A program made the position numbers and the translations under genes. Shown piece after piece: positions 46,776 through 60,075 of a DNA stretch of 64,000 nucleotides (positions within the stretch are counted from its first letter, which is position 1; every line of letters starts with the position of its first letter). Origin of the DNA: Isoetes taiwanensis (taxonomy: Eukaryota; Streptophyta; Lycopodiopsida; Isoetales; Isoetaceae); contig JAJEKV010000057.1 in NCBI GenBank assembly GCA_021234155.1, forward strand, positions 856,300-920,299, given 5' to 3'. The notes beneath the pieces were generated by a model. The model made no database searches and was not told the DNA's origin. It worked only from the letters and a program-made list of their open reading frames with translations.

Positions 46776-47464
46776 ACTGTTGCTAGGGAGGGAAGCAATG
46801 GACAAGAGGCTACTGTGAGAAGACGCCGATAACTGGTCCGAAAGAGGAAATAGCCTTATATAGTAGCTCGTCCCTTCCCAGAATGGTGATCCGATGGCTC
46901 GGATCAATGCTATACTTTTCCCTTTACAGGTGCACTTATCAGTGTTTGCAAAACGCTTAACCCCATTCTGTGGCAAGGTCCTATAGACAACATATATGTC
47001 GGCCAGTGAAGTGGTATTCTCATTGAGCTTTGTGAAATCGTTGAGTACAAATTAATTCCCCTACTGGGGTAGAACTTTTGAAAGAACTTGAATTTTAAAT
47101 GCTCCGAAACTAGACAATCATCGAGAGCACGAAGAAACTAGGAAATACAAGATAAAGAGATCTTTCATCCGCCGCTCGGTTTATCCAAAGAAGCAAAAGT
47201 CGGGCGGCGACGCCTCATCGGAATCAAAAGCCCCGCCCTTTGCGCCGATCCCCGGCACCCCAATCACCAAGAGACCTCAAAAGTAACCGCAAACAAAAAG
47301 ATGAAAAATGACCCACATGAGGAGTTAGGCGCCTTTGGCGCATTAATGCATTCAATATCTAATAAAGTTCGGGGCCTGAGGGCCACGCTGAAAAAGCGAC
47401 CGCCGACCAATCGAGAACCTGGCCCGCTGAATGACTATCGCGAAGAAAAATATCCGATTAGTGC
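46776..47464. other. unassigned; contains first copy of a 40-bp exact repeat
   Basis: ATTCTGTGGCAAGGTCCTAT and the following 20 bases (46,965-47,004) recur exactly at 48,025-48,064. 47,160-47,260 is GC-rich. No gene supported. Confidence 0.5.
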
Positions 47465-47611
47465 TGCCTCAGAGGCTACATCGCCACGCTGAGAGATGAT
47501 AAAAAATGGAAAATGCCTCAGAGGCTACAGTGCCACGCTGAGAGATAATAAAAAATGGAGAATGCCCCAAAGGCTACAGAGTCCACACTAGAAAGATGAA
47601 ACATAAGAACA
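47465..47611 (+). repeat. three 49-bp tandem units
   Basis: TGCCTCAGAGGCTACA-CGCCACGCTGAGAGAT-like units start at 47,465, 47,514 and 47,563. The third is more diverged. Confidence 0.9.
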
Positions 47612-47862
47612 TACAAACTTGCAAAGAACAACAAAAACGAAAACATGGAGGATGTCAGAGGCATCAAAGCAACCTGAGAGGTAGAGAAAAGTGACAGAAA
47701 TCAAGATGGCCACTCGACCAAAAAGAATTAGAGCAACATCCACATGGAACGGAAGAATAAAATGGAACAATGACTGACAACAAGCCTAAGAAACTCAACC
47801 GAACTAGAGCCAGTGAACCTACATCATCCGTGAAGAACATAAAGAGAGGAGGGGAAGGGCGG

Positions 47863-48020
47863 GAAGGTAGGTAGAGGCGCTAATGACAAAAACAAAGCTC
47901 AAGAGAACGCCGATAAGGAAGAAGTAGAAGAGACATGTATATAAAGGAAAATTGGGCTCAGAATAGCAAATGACGTCCCTTGCCAAAGAATGGCGGTTCT
48001 ATTGCTTCGCAATAGAACCT
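47863..48020 (+). repeat. 155-bp direct repeat, copy 1, ending in a perfect hairpin
   Basis: Starts GAAGGTAGGTAGAGGCGCTA and is nearly identical to 54,429-54,582. Its right end holds GGTTCTATTGC-TTC-GCAATAGAACC (47,995-48,019), an 11-bp perfect stem with a 3-base loop. The loop and right arm are missing from copy 2. Confidence 0.95.
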
Positions 48021-48024
48021 TGAC

Positions 48025-48064
48025 ATTCTGTGGCAAGGTCCTATAGACAACATATATGTCGGCC
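48025..48064 (+). repeat. 40-bp exact repeat, copy 2 of 46,965-47,004
   Basis: Both read ATTCTGTGGCAAGGTCCTAT...GTCGGCC. The copies lie 1,060 bases apart. Confidence 0.9.
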
Positions 48065-49519
48065 GATAGAAGAGGAACAAATCTCAAAATACTCAGCAAG
48101 CTAGATAGGAAAATAGAATAAGTGAAAGGAGATAATGAAATCAAGACAAAAACCAGGTACAAGAAACAAGTTGTAGAAAAGATAAAGCTCTGGTGGCAGG
48201 ATGGAAGGAACTAAAGGGACACCAGGAACTGATGGAATATAAGAAGCACTATAGCAAAAGAACTGGACAGAGAAAAGTTCGGGTGACATATCACGGACTT
48301 CATTCTATGGAGGACGTGATAAGAGGGTCAGACAGAAATAAAACTGAAACAAACAGAGGCAAAGGCAGAAAAAGCATAAATGGATAACTGAGACAAGAAA
48401 CTTATTGGAAGCGGCAAAAAGCACCATCATGTAAGCAAGACAAATAGGACGAGTATAGAGAGACTACAGCGAGGATTAGATGGAACAAATGAGTGGGTAA
48501 AAAAGAACAGATGGGATTGCTGAAAGGAGACGCCGGAGCCCGGAACAATACAAAACTAGGAAGGAGGAGCAATGCAATAGGAGAACTCGAATGGATGCAA
48601 GAGCAGCCGAGATAAAGTGGATGAACAAAAGACCAAGGCGAATAAGGCAAGGAGTCGAAAAAACCAAAAGGACACAAAAGAATCGAAGACAAAAAGAAAC
48701 ACATATAACAGGATTGAAGGTTAAAGGAACAATCAGAACCCATGGAACAGAAGAAGCACATAAATAGAAGAGTCGGTTTGAGGAAAAGTAGTTGTGACAC
48801 ATCAAGCACCAAACTAGAGAACATGACAATGAGAACTAACGAAGCAGACTAGACAAGAGCAACAGAGTAAAAAGGATTTAAAACAAGACAAACAAGATGG
48901 AGCAAAATGGCAGAAAGAAGCACTATTAGAAGACAAAAGTTAAACAAAATGCAACAACAAAAAACTATGGTCTAAAATAAGGTGATCAACGCAATTGGAG
49001 TAAACACACATTATGAAGAAAAGAAGTAAATGCGAACGATTGGGAAATGAAAATCAACAATGACGTGCAAAGTTAAGGACCTTGGACCTATAACAGCAAG
49101 AAAACCAAATGAGTGAAACAAGACAAAACAAAAAGAAGACGGAACCAAAATGAGCATAAAAGACACAACTGAAATGGGTAAAAGAGACATCGGAACAAAG
49201 ACAACACAGGTGCAAAGAAAGTGCGGCAACAAACAACTAAGGAACAGAATAACACAAGGGAGCGAAATAGAAGGAGGTGGATCACCAAAAACTAAGGGAC
49301 AGAATAAGACAAGTGAGCAAATAGAAGGTGGATCTACCAGACCGAGAGCAACTGAGAAAACTAGGATAGATGAAAAGAATATGAAATCAACAATCCAACG
49401 GAACGGAAAGACGAAGATATAAACAGGAAATCAATGGAGCGAAAGAAGAAAACAAAGTAATGAAGCCACAAAGATAACAGAGCATTGAAACCAACGAGGT
49501 AAAAGGCGCAAGCAAGGAG

Positions 49520-49830
49520 GCAAGAATCCGGAACAATGAAATGCATAAGGTTATAAATGGAGTAATGAGACAACAAAGGTAATAGAGTAATGGAACAAAC
49601 GAGACAAAGAGGGCAAGTAAAGAGTGCCAAAGAACCAGAACAACGAAATGCATAAAGTGAACAAATGGAGCAATGCAGAGAAAGGTGGGAAAGGAAATGT
49701 TGAGACAATGGAACAAACGACGCAAAAAGATCAAGTAAAGCGTGCCAGAGTACCGAAACGACGAAATGCATAGTGAACAAATAGAATAACGCAACAAACG
49801 ATCGAAAAGAGACTGTTGAGATAAAAACAA
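49520..49830 (+). repeat. degenerate ~120-bp tandem units
   Basis: ACGAAATGCATAAGGT/AAAGTGAACAAATGGA followed by AATGGAACAAACGA and CAAGTAAAG-GTGCCA recurs about three times with considerable divergence. Confidence 0.65.
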
Positions 49831-51237
49831 ACAAATCCATAAATGCAACAAACAACAGAAGACAACAAACAACAACAACAATAATAACAAGATAACGAAG
49901 GAATAGAATTAATGGATTAAAGAATACTACGTCAATAAAGGTTATGATAAGACTGAACTGATGTAGCTAGAAAAGAAAAAAGGAGCAACAATCCCAAGGA
50001 ACCATGGGAGAAGCCAGACAACAAGAGCAATTTAGGCGAATAGAATGAGAGATGTCACAAAAGTGGGAGCCAGCAGTACACATGATAATAAAAATAAGGA
50101 ATATACGAGTAAGAGAGCAAGTGTAACATAGAATAATAAAGAAACAGAGAGCAGCTGAGCAATACGTAATGAAATTTTGATGACAACACTGAGAAACAAT
50201 ACAACGCAAGACAAAAGAAATAAAATAACCCAACAAAACCATGTAACTACAAAAAATAGCAAAAAATTGTAAACCCCATAACTGCACAATTGTAAACCCC
50301 CTAACTGCAGAATATGGACAATCAAAATCCTGTCAAACATCCTACTCAACGTAGATGATGTGCACTTATCAAACCAGAGCATAACCTCATGGAGCATAAA
50401 CTCATGTCTGACAGGTGATCTAACATAATTTGTAAGTCCACCACCAACTATTGGTATGCAAGCCATAAGGAATATCCCATAGAAAAGGCAAGTTCTGAAG
50501 CAAAAAAATGCTCTTACATAAAAACGAACTTACGAAAATTGAATTTGCAAAAGAGACAAAGCAAAATATAGAATACAGGCTAGAGACATAAAAAATTGAT
50601 ATGCCTTGGAAGGGGAAAGACAATGAACGAGAACTCCCAAGTTCAAACAATGCGTAAATGGAGCAAACAAATTCAAAATTATGGTGCGACAAAAGGCCAT
50701 GGAAACTAGGTGGTCATGAAAATACTATATGCCAAAATGAATGCTCATATCCGAACAAAAAACGAAAATGACAATGCAATATGCACATATGAAAGAGCAA
50801 ACTTACCATTGAGAAAATATGTAATCGGAACAAAACACGTGCTCATATGAAAGAGCATATTAATGGAAAGCGAAGGGCTAATAGAATATATAATGGACCA
50901 GAAGAGCAATGGGGTAAATCAAGAATAGAAGGAAGGGAATGAACTACCTAAAAGGACCAACTAGAACTAAAAAATCTGGAGGCGAAAGTGCAATAATAGG
51001 ACAATACGAAGGAGAGGATCCAAGATCGTAAGAAAAATGACTAAAGAAAATATCACGGAACTGAGATTAGCTAGCGGAAGCAAAGATATCATCTACGATG
51101 CGTAATAGCCCAAAGGTGCACAAACTAATTTCCAATTCCCATAGAAACAAGCGAAAAGTCCAAGTAGCAAGCAACAAAAAGCTAAAACAATGATTAAAGA
51201 ATGCCAAGATTACCAAAGAGTACAAATATCTAGCCAA

Positions 51238-51420
51238 ACCAAAATCCAAAATGCATCATTTCATGCTGGAGACTATGAAATATATGCAACGATAAAATGA
51301 ACCATGGGCAGAGCGAACACACACCAAAACCAAAATCCAAAATGCATCATTTCATGCTAGAGACTATGAAATATATGCAACGATAAAATGAACCATGGGC
51401 AGAGCGAACACACACCAAAA
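51238..51420 (+). repeat. 91-bp tandem duplication, near-identical
   Basis: ACCAAAATCCAAAATGCATC begins at 51,238 and 51,329. Both copies end CAGAGCGAACACACACCAAAA. There is essentially one difference (GCTGGAGAC / GCTAGAGAC), so it is recent. Confidence 0.95.
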
Positions 51421-52690
51421 ACGTCAGTGCAATAATAGGCCAACATGTAAAAACAAAGAAATTATCAATACCCACGACAAAGACGGGAACAAAAAATGGG
51501 CACAGATGTAGGTGGCTAAATGACAAAGTGGCAAAAGACAACCAGATAATATAACAAGAATCAATCTTGCCGAGATAGGATTCGCTTGCTAGATTCTCAC
51601 CAAGATAATGATTAGGCAAAGTCGCCTAACGAACATAAAGTGGTGAGTTAATGGAGCAAACGAGTGGTTGATGGAGGAAGAACGTGGGCATAAAATAATG
51701 GAGTAGGTAACATGGGCCAACAAACAAATAGTCAAACATCTAGCCCACTTGGGGAACTAGGAAACATCGCTACCTAACACATCAAAAAACAAAAGAATAT
51801 GACAATCAAAAAACAATCTTGAGCCAGAACAATGGAAGGAACAATGGAAAGTACTCACAGCCAACCGAAAATACGAACTAGAGAAACATGGATGTGACAT
51901 GGATAGATTTAAAAACTGCCGTGTAACATCCCATCCACGCTCAAAGCAGGACCAAAACCATGGAAAACTAGTAAGCATATAATCATATGTAGAACATATG
52001 TGCTCTTAATCTGGTGCATCAACTATGTTAGAGACAAATCTCACTCACCCATACTCGTCACTTATCATACACAGTTCTGTGATCTGTCGTTTTGATACCA
52101 GCATCATGTGTTGTGTGATAGTCCATGCATAACAAATCAATTCTTAAAAGTCAAACCTATACAGTCATACAAGCTGAAAAACAGTATGTCCTTTATCCGC
52201 AGAATGAATTTCATGGTAGATATGTACACATTATACCAAAAAAGACCAAAGTAGACTGCTCACCTCCAGCATAATCATCTAGATGCATGCTGCCTAATGC
52301 ATCTTAGCAAACTATACAGCCTATTGCCCATGACAACTGCTAGCTTTACATCAACAAAGGCCTACGCTACGTATGCCATTACTATAGCAAGCTGCCATGT
52401 AAACTACCAGAAAACAACCAGCACAGACTTGGGCCTACAAAACAGTAACAAAGGACTACAACAATGCAAAGAATATCATGCAACACACTATGCAACAGAT
52501 TGATATAACATGCATGCCCTATCTTTTTCATGTACTAGCTAAGACAGCTATATCATTCTTGCAGCCCCTAGCTTTCGACATGCATATGCAAGGACATCCA
52601 AACTAGACTACAAGAACATCCCAAAACATGGCAACCTTTATGGACCTACACCTACACAACTGGATTCATTTTGTGTATCCAAGCACAAGC

Positions 52691-53052
52691 AAAATGCTGA
52701 CTGGGTAGCTCTCTATATAACCCATAGAAGCAGCTTCATGTTACTGGACAAATATAAAATCCAGCGCATCGGCACTTATTCAATCACTACACGATGTATG
52801 CAAACACCTCGGCCACATTCTGCTATAAGACTTGCAAAAGAAAAATGCCACAAAGAACACAAACAAGAAACAAAATGCCGACCGGATAGCTCTCTATATA
52901 ACCCATAGAAGCGGCTTCATGTATTTATGGACAAATATAAAATCCAAACAAGATCGGCACTTATTCAATCACCACACGATGTATGCAAACACCTCGCCAC
53001 ATTCTCGCTATAAGAGCTTAAAAGAAAATGCCCAAAGAACACAAACAGTAAA
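52691..53052 (+). repeat. 180-bp tandem duplication
   Basis: AAAATGCTGACTGGGTAGCT at 52,691 matches AAAATGCCGACCGGATAGCT at 52,871. Both continue through CTCTATATAACCCATAGAAG to AAAGAACACAAACA. Several of the differences are CTG versus CCG/TCG. Confidence 0.9.
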
Positions 53053-53548
53053 CAATTTCAATTCAAACCAACAATAGCTGTTTTTATAGGACTATGCAAC
53101 AGATGGTCGAACTAGTTCAACTTCTAAGCAAGATTTTCCAAGACTTCAAACAATGAATTCATCATATCTAAATATTCAAATGGATCAACTCGTTCCTTTA
53201 ATGATCGTATTACAGCTACAATATCTATCTGTCTTAAAAACATCATCAAGTATCCAAAGAACCAAGATGAACTAGACTCTTAACCATGTTCTTTTATTGT
53301 GCCAGCCAGCTATAACAGACTTATGAATCCATTTTGCGACACATTAATATTTTATCAAGAGAAAGGGGATGTCTTTTAGCCTTAATTCCGTTCATCTGTT
53401 TTACCTCATACATGCAATACATACCTGATTCTTAAACTCCCATCACGAGCATTCATCCTTGTCCGTTTGTTTGTTGTGCAGGTATCCATCGTTCCATCCA
53501 TATCTCTTTGAGAGGAAAAAATCGGCTACTCTGGGTTTTCCTACTGCA

Positions 53549-54427
53549 TCAGTAAACACTGGTCAAAAGTAAAACTCTTTCAACACTGTTGAAACTGCAG
53601 AAAGATCTGTTTTTAGGTAAATCTCGATGCCCATAGCATCCAAGGCCCTGAGTACAATCACATGTAAAACAGTAGGCAGGGATATCCTTAGCTTCACGAT
53701 TCAAACAAGCATGGGTTAGAAGGACAGGAACCATAGATGAATGGCTTATGTCTAGCATCCACGACCTGGCACTGCCTGAATCATCAGAAGAAGAAAGGAA
53801 GAATCCATAAGTCCCAAGGAACAGGATAGAGCCATTGTCTAGCGTCCAAGATCCGACCAAAGCGCAAAGGGTAAAGCTGAGCCCGGATAATCTGAAACTG
53901 AAGGCATATAGGAACACGAAAAAACACAGCCACCGAAATACAAATGGAAAAGATGGAAAGAGCGCAACACAAATCTAGAATAATCGATCCAACCAAGGGC
54001 GGGGAAACCTCAGAGATCTTGTCAAAGAGGAACCAAAAAGAAGCTGTGGGCATAGAAAGAACGACATAGAACACGATGCATGGAACCCACTAAACAGAGA
54101 AAGAGGAAACGATGCCTGTAAGCACGAATAAAAGACAGAAAAAGAGGATCGATTGTAGATTCACCAAATCAGAGAAAAATGGAAAACAGATGCAATCACA
54201 ATATAAACAGATGCATGACAATATAAATCAAAATCAAAGAACGGGAAATAGATGCCATAGTACTGAAGGAAAAGACGATACCATCATCGGATGAGGAATC
54301 AACCAAAGCTAACCTATTCAAAGCTTATCTGGTAGATGAATAGGCTTGTTAGCGATAGGAAAACAAAAAATGCCTGTACAGGTGAGATTAAGATTGTTCA
54401 AAGCAGATGATCGAGAAGGGATACAAT
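53549..54427. other. unassigned
   Basis: ORFs 53549-53917 and 53784-54074 (minus) have no known domain and overlap each other. No promoter is recognised. Confidence 0.3.
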
Positions 54428-54428
54428 G

Positions 54429-54582
54429 GAAGGTAGGTAGAGGCGCTAATGACAAAAACAAAGCTCAAGAGAACGCCGATAAGGAAGAAGTAGAAGAGAC
54501 ATGTATATAAAGAAAAATTGGGCTCAGAATAGCAAATGACGTCCCTTGCCAAAGAATGGCGGTTCTATTGCAACCTTGACAT
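54429..54582 (+). repeat. 155-bp direct repeat, copy 2
   Basis: Nearly identical to 47,863-48,020, but the hairpin loop and right arm are missing: GGTTCTATTGC runs directly into AACCTTGACATT. It abuts the truncated end of the LINE endonuclease. Confidence 0.95.
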
Positions 54583-54615
54583 TATAAATCACAAGGTTTA
54601 GACCACTGCACATTC

Positions 54616-55245
54616 CTAATAAATGGTTCCCCATTGCTGTAGGCGCCATTTATCTGTATCTGATGTAATGCGATTCCAACCTGCCAGTTCTAACTCATCT
54701 TCATCCATTTGATTCATCCAGATAGGGTCCCCACTACTACTTGCTAATGATGCTTGTTTCCCCGCGGTTCGCGCATTGAAATCTCCTATCAAAACAACCT
54801 CCCCCAATTCCATTAGCTCTAAGCTATCTAACTCCAGCTGCTGGAATGGGTCTTCAAAATCTAAACCATATCTTTGATATGTGTGTTTTTGTAATGGTGG
54901 AAAGTAGCATCCTGCAATGAAGACCCGTTTGCCATCCCTTCCCGGTATTTCCACCCATATAAATTGCTTGGTGTCTCGTTTCATTACTACCTTGACAAGG
55001 TGCACTATTTTCGTTCTTACATAGCACGCAATCCCCCCGTATCCTCTTCTGCACCACCCTTTTCTATTCCATGTTGAATGTAAAACCACGAACCCTGGTA
55101 TTTCTGGGAGCCCGCTTTCTTCATGCTCCCAAGTCTCTTCAAAAAATGCCATATCTACTGATGCTAGTACATCTCCCATCTCCTCAACCTTTCCCTTGTT
55201 TAGATGATTGATGTTCCATGCAAGTAACCTGATGGCCTGTAATTC
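54616..55245 (-). pseudogene. LINE copy C: ORF2 endonuclease domain, 3'-truncated
   Basis: An apurinic/endonuclease-like (exonuclease-endonuclease-phosphatase) domain that nicks target DNA to prime reverse transcription. Motifs in order: RLLAWNINHLN (catalytic Asn) right after the ORF1 stop, MAFFEETW (catalytic Glu), GGIACYVR, FIAGCYFPP and VLIGDFNAR (catalytic Asp and Asn). The ATG at 55,179 is internal; the frame is open from 55,245. About 210 residues survive, and the reverse transcriptase is gone because the sequence passes into the 155-bp repeat at 54.58 kb. This part of the frame is undamaged, so the loss of RT looks like a later deletion or rearrangement rather than 5' truncation. Confidence 0.85.
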
Positions 55246-56498
55246 CTATGCGTCCCCAATGATGCATACCTTGCCACGCTTCCAAACAGCTTTTTGGTTA
55301 TTTTGCCTTGCCTCCTTAAATTTTTGTATTTCTATCTTATGCTGTTGAAACTGCTCTTGAGTGAGGTCCTCGTTGATCCAAACGTTCTTACCTTTAAGCT
55401 TAGTTCTTGCTTGCAATACTCGCATTTTATCATCCCTGCTGCTGAGTTTGACAATAATATTCCTGGGCTTGTCCCCTTTCTTACCTACACGATACGCTTC
55501 AACCGGGTTAACTAACAAAACCTCCAATGTGCCAAACAGATTCAAGACCTCTTGCTTAATATTCTCATCTTCTTTTTCTGCTAACCCAGCTATTCGGATA
55601 TTTAGTGCTCGCTTTGCCCTTTCCTGTTGCTCCAGAACATCAGTCATCCTGTTATTTAATTTTTCTACTACCTCTTTCCAAGAGCCGAGGTCATCATCTT
55701 CTCTTTCAGACATATCTTCCTTTCTTTTAAGAATTTCGATTTCACGGCGTAGTTCCTTGTTTTCTGCTTTTAATTCTACTAGGGTACTTGCAATGCCATG
55801 GTTTTCTGCCCTCAGTTCTAGTAATGTATCAGAAATCTGTTGTAGAGCACGTACCATTTCTGCTTCTCTTTTTGCTGCTTCTATTCGTGAATGTTCCATT
55901 GAATCCCACATCTTCATGATCAAGGTGATCACAGTTGCTTCCTCCATGTTGCCCTGCTGCCAGATATTCGTCAGCTTTTTGGAGCCCCCTGTGTTCTCTG
56001 TATTTTCTGCTATGGATAATGATGTAGTAAGCAAATGCAAGTTCCCTGTTTTAGATAGCTTCAAGTCCCCTGTTTTTCCTGTTATGAGCGGCCCAGTTGC
56101 CTTCTGCAGAATCCCTGATGCCAAGCCTCCTGTTTTTAGTTTCGAGTTCCCTGCAAAATCCCCTGTTTTTCTGGTTGTGAACCCAGCAGCCATCTGCGAA
56201 ATCTCTGATATAAAACCCCCTGTTTTTGCCGACCCGGACCCATCTGACAAGCCCACCAATGATTTCGACTGCTCCTGTGACAACCCATGTCTTCGACTCC
56301 AACCTCTGGTGCGCTGCTACCTGAATCAGAAGATTCCGACCTCTCCACTATTGCATCCGAGTTTTTTACAGTTTTTTTTGGATCTCCTATGTCAGTCGCT
56401 GTTGCAACAGCCCCCGAGCCAGACGATGACCCTACCCCCTCGGTTTTCCCGCTTCCATCTCCCTCATGTTTTTTCTTTGCCCTAGTTTTGTGCGCCAT
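55246..56498 (-). CDS. LINE copy C: ORF1p, coiled coil + RRM-like + C-terminal domain
   Basis: Starts MAHKTRAKKKHEGDG at 56,498, only about 9 bases after the (CT)n tract, and runs to a TAG at 55,248-55,246. Near 56,290 the frame shifts into the 345-aa ORF beginning 56,283. Order of parts: Ser/Gly-rich start; a run of KTGG/KTGD/KTGN repeats; a heptad-rich coiled coil (LRAENHGIASTLVELKAENK to about LKRKED and WKEVVEKLNNRM); an RRM-like part (LNIRIAGLAEKEDE, then AYRVGKKGDKPRNIIVKLSS); and a C-terminal domain (KLKGKNVWINEDLTQEQFQQ). Such proteins trimerise and chaperone LINE RNA. There is no CCHC knuckle, unlike many flowering-plant LINE ORF1 proteins. The first part could have suffered a 1-base sequencing error. 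Confidence 0.8.
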
Positions 56499-56505
56499 AG
56501 TTTTT

Positions 56506-56506
<1 letters not shown>

Positions 56507-56573
<67 letters not shown>
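56507..56573. repeat. (AG)n microsatellite between LINE copies C and B
   Basis: Pure AG repeat, 67 bases. On the LINE (minus) strand it is a CT tract that follows the 3' end of copy B and directly precedes the first codons of copy C. Confidence 0.98.
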
Positions 56574-58506
<1,933 letters not shown>

Positions 58507-60059
58507 TGTGACACACCTAGGGGGTTGGCAGACAAGTTAACATTTGAGTTTTTAACCATAGGTTAGAAATAATTAACTTTGAAAGAGATTATGAAAATAC
58601 GATAAATACGGTATTCGTATCATGCTAGATATCTGATGGAATATCAGATATGAATAGTGAAGCTAAGTTTAGGAAGATTTTATTGTTAGTTTGGGAAAAG
58701 GGAAGATATTTTCCTTAACCTTAGGAGTAAGGGTATTTTAAAGGGGAAACGTCTTTTTGTTTGGAAATTTCTGGAGAGCTTAGCCTGCGCCATCGAGCTT
58801 AGTTACAGAAGGAGAACAATCCAAGCAGGTGGGTTAACCGGATCCAAAACCATAAGATTCCGTGAAGACTTGGCCGCTAATGCTAGATTGATATGTTTGT
58901 TGTTGCTAAATTCACAGAAAGTATCTGGTTGTTCAAATCTGCCATTGTTGTTGTTCTTGCAGCCAGCGGATTATACAAGCCAAACTCCTGTTATAAGTCT
59001 TGAAGCCGTTCCTTATCCATTCATGGCTTGATGTAGTTTGTTTTCTTTTTCTTCCAGGAAGCCTATGAATCTACCCTGGCGGCCAAACACTTGTTCTCAG
59101 ACTGAACGGCCTTGAATCCAGCTTCTATATGTCATGCAGAGAATCATTCCTTAAAATCGGCCTGAGATTTGCTTATTCCGGCCTGTTCCGGTCCTCCTCT
59201 GCTAAGATCCGATCATGTTTGCTGAGCCCACTCTGTTCTACGCAGTCTTAAGTCTCTGTTATACCTATTTGAAACCCTTTTGTATCGTTCTTCATCCATA
59301 TTTTCTCATTTATTTTTAAAAGCCATTGGTAGCTTAATTGGTTAAGAGTTTATCCTGTTGCCCCATAGACCCAGGTTCGAGTTTTGGTTTAAACTCAACT
59401 TTTGTCTAGCCTCTTCTTTTAAGTGTTTATGAAGTACCCCTTATAGGATTTCTTGCTAGTATTTAATGAATTGTTGGAACGTTTTCTCTATTTGTGTTTT
59501 CTAATGCATAACATGGTTTATGTGGAATGTTAATAAGATATAGATTAATTGTGTGAACGAACCCGCTCCCTTCGTCGATGCCGGAGGGCTGGAGCGGTAG
59601 AGCATCATGCACACCAGGTGATTGGTGTGTGAACGTGCATCCGTGTCGCGAACGGTGTACGTGAGAGCCTGGGCGAGGGACTGATCATCCCTGGATAATA
59701 TTAATAACTGATGATGTTGTGTGTTGTGATGTTGTGTTTCTTTTCTGTTGAAGTTGTATTGCCATGTTGTGTTTTTTTTTTTCCAGATTGCTAGACCAGG
59801 TAACGGTTGCCCACTTAGTCCTTGTTCTGGACTAATCCCCATCATTTCCTTCTCATTTCTTACAGATTGATCTGGCAACCACGAGACCGTTGAGCGAGGG
59901 GAGCTTGAGTGATAGAGATGCTGTCTTGCTTAGAATCTTATATAGTTCCAATTGTAACCTTGAATTTATGAATTCTATTAATGAAAGATATTTATTATCT
60001 GAGTCCTTTATTCTTTCTCTTGTTTGATTCCAAGTGTTTAACGCTCTAGGAGCGTTTCA
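58507..60059 (+). repeat. 5' LTR, 1,553 bp
   Basis: Begins TGTGACACACCTAGGGGG and ends CTCTAGGAGCGTTTCA, with TG...CA ends. A TATA-like CTTATATAG at about 59,937 and AATGAA near 59,980 could mark the promoter and polyadenylation signal. It carries tRNA-like A and B boxes (see separate entry). Confidence 0.97.
59319..59390 (+). other. tRNA-like sequence with A and B boxes inside the 5' LTR
   Basis: A box-like TAGCTTAATTGG at 59,330-59,341 and B box-like GGTTCGAGTTT at 59,374-59,384. The distance of 44 bases from position 8 to position 52 is that of a tRNA. Around them AAGCCA and TGGTTT could form an acceptor-like stem. The anticodon stem does not pair well, so it is not a functional tRNA; a tRNA-derived (SINE-like) module is more likely. 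Confidence 0.55.
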
Positions 60060-60062
60060 TTT

Positions 60063-60075
60063 TGGTATCAGAGCC
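60063..60075 (+). promoter_or_regulatory. tRNA-iMet primer-binding site of the TR-GAG-like element
   Basis: TGGTATCAGAGCC, three bases after the LTR end, complementary to the 3' end of plant initiator tRNA-Met. Confidence 0.95.

Larger units (their letters stand above)
48065..53548. other. A-rich, T-poor repetitive DNA without genes
   Basis: The plus strand is strongly enriched in A and poor in T over several kb (words such as GAACAAACGA, AAGACAAAAC, AAAATGGA). The minus strand therefore yields many Leu/Ser/Phe-rich ORFs resembling membrane proteins. I see no start context, conserved domain or splice signal supporting any of them. Tandem duplications inside are listed separately. After about 52.0 kb the composition becomes more balanced but still gene-free. 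Confidence 0.6.

Noticed and set aside
48101-50692. Many minus-strand Leu/Ser/Phe-rich ORFs resembling membrane proteins
   Set aside because: They follow from the A-rich plus strand. The ORFs overlap in several frames and have no domain, promoter or conserved spacing.
59319-59390. Functional tRNA gene in the LTR
   Set aside because: A and B boxes and spacing fit, but the anticodon and acceptor stems do not pair well and no terminator T-run follows at the right place. Kept as tRNA-like only.
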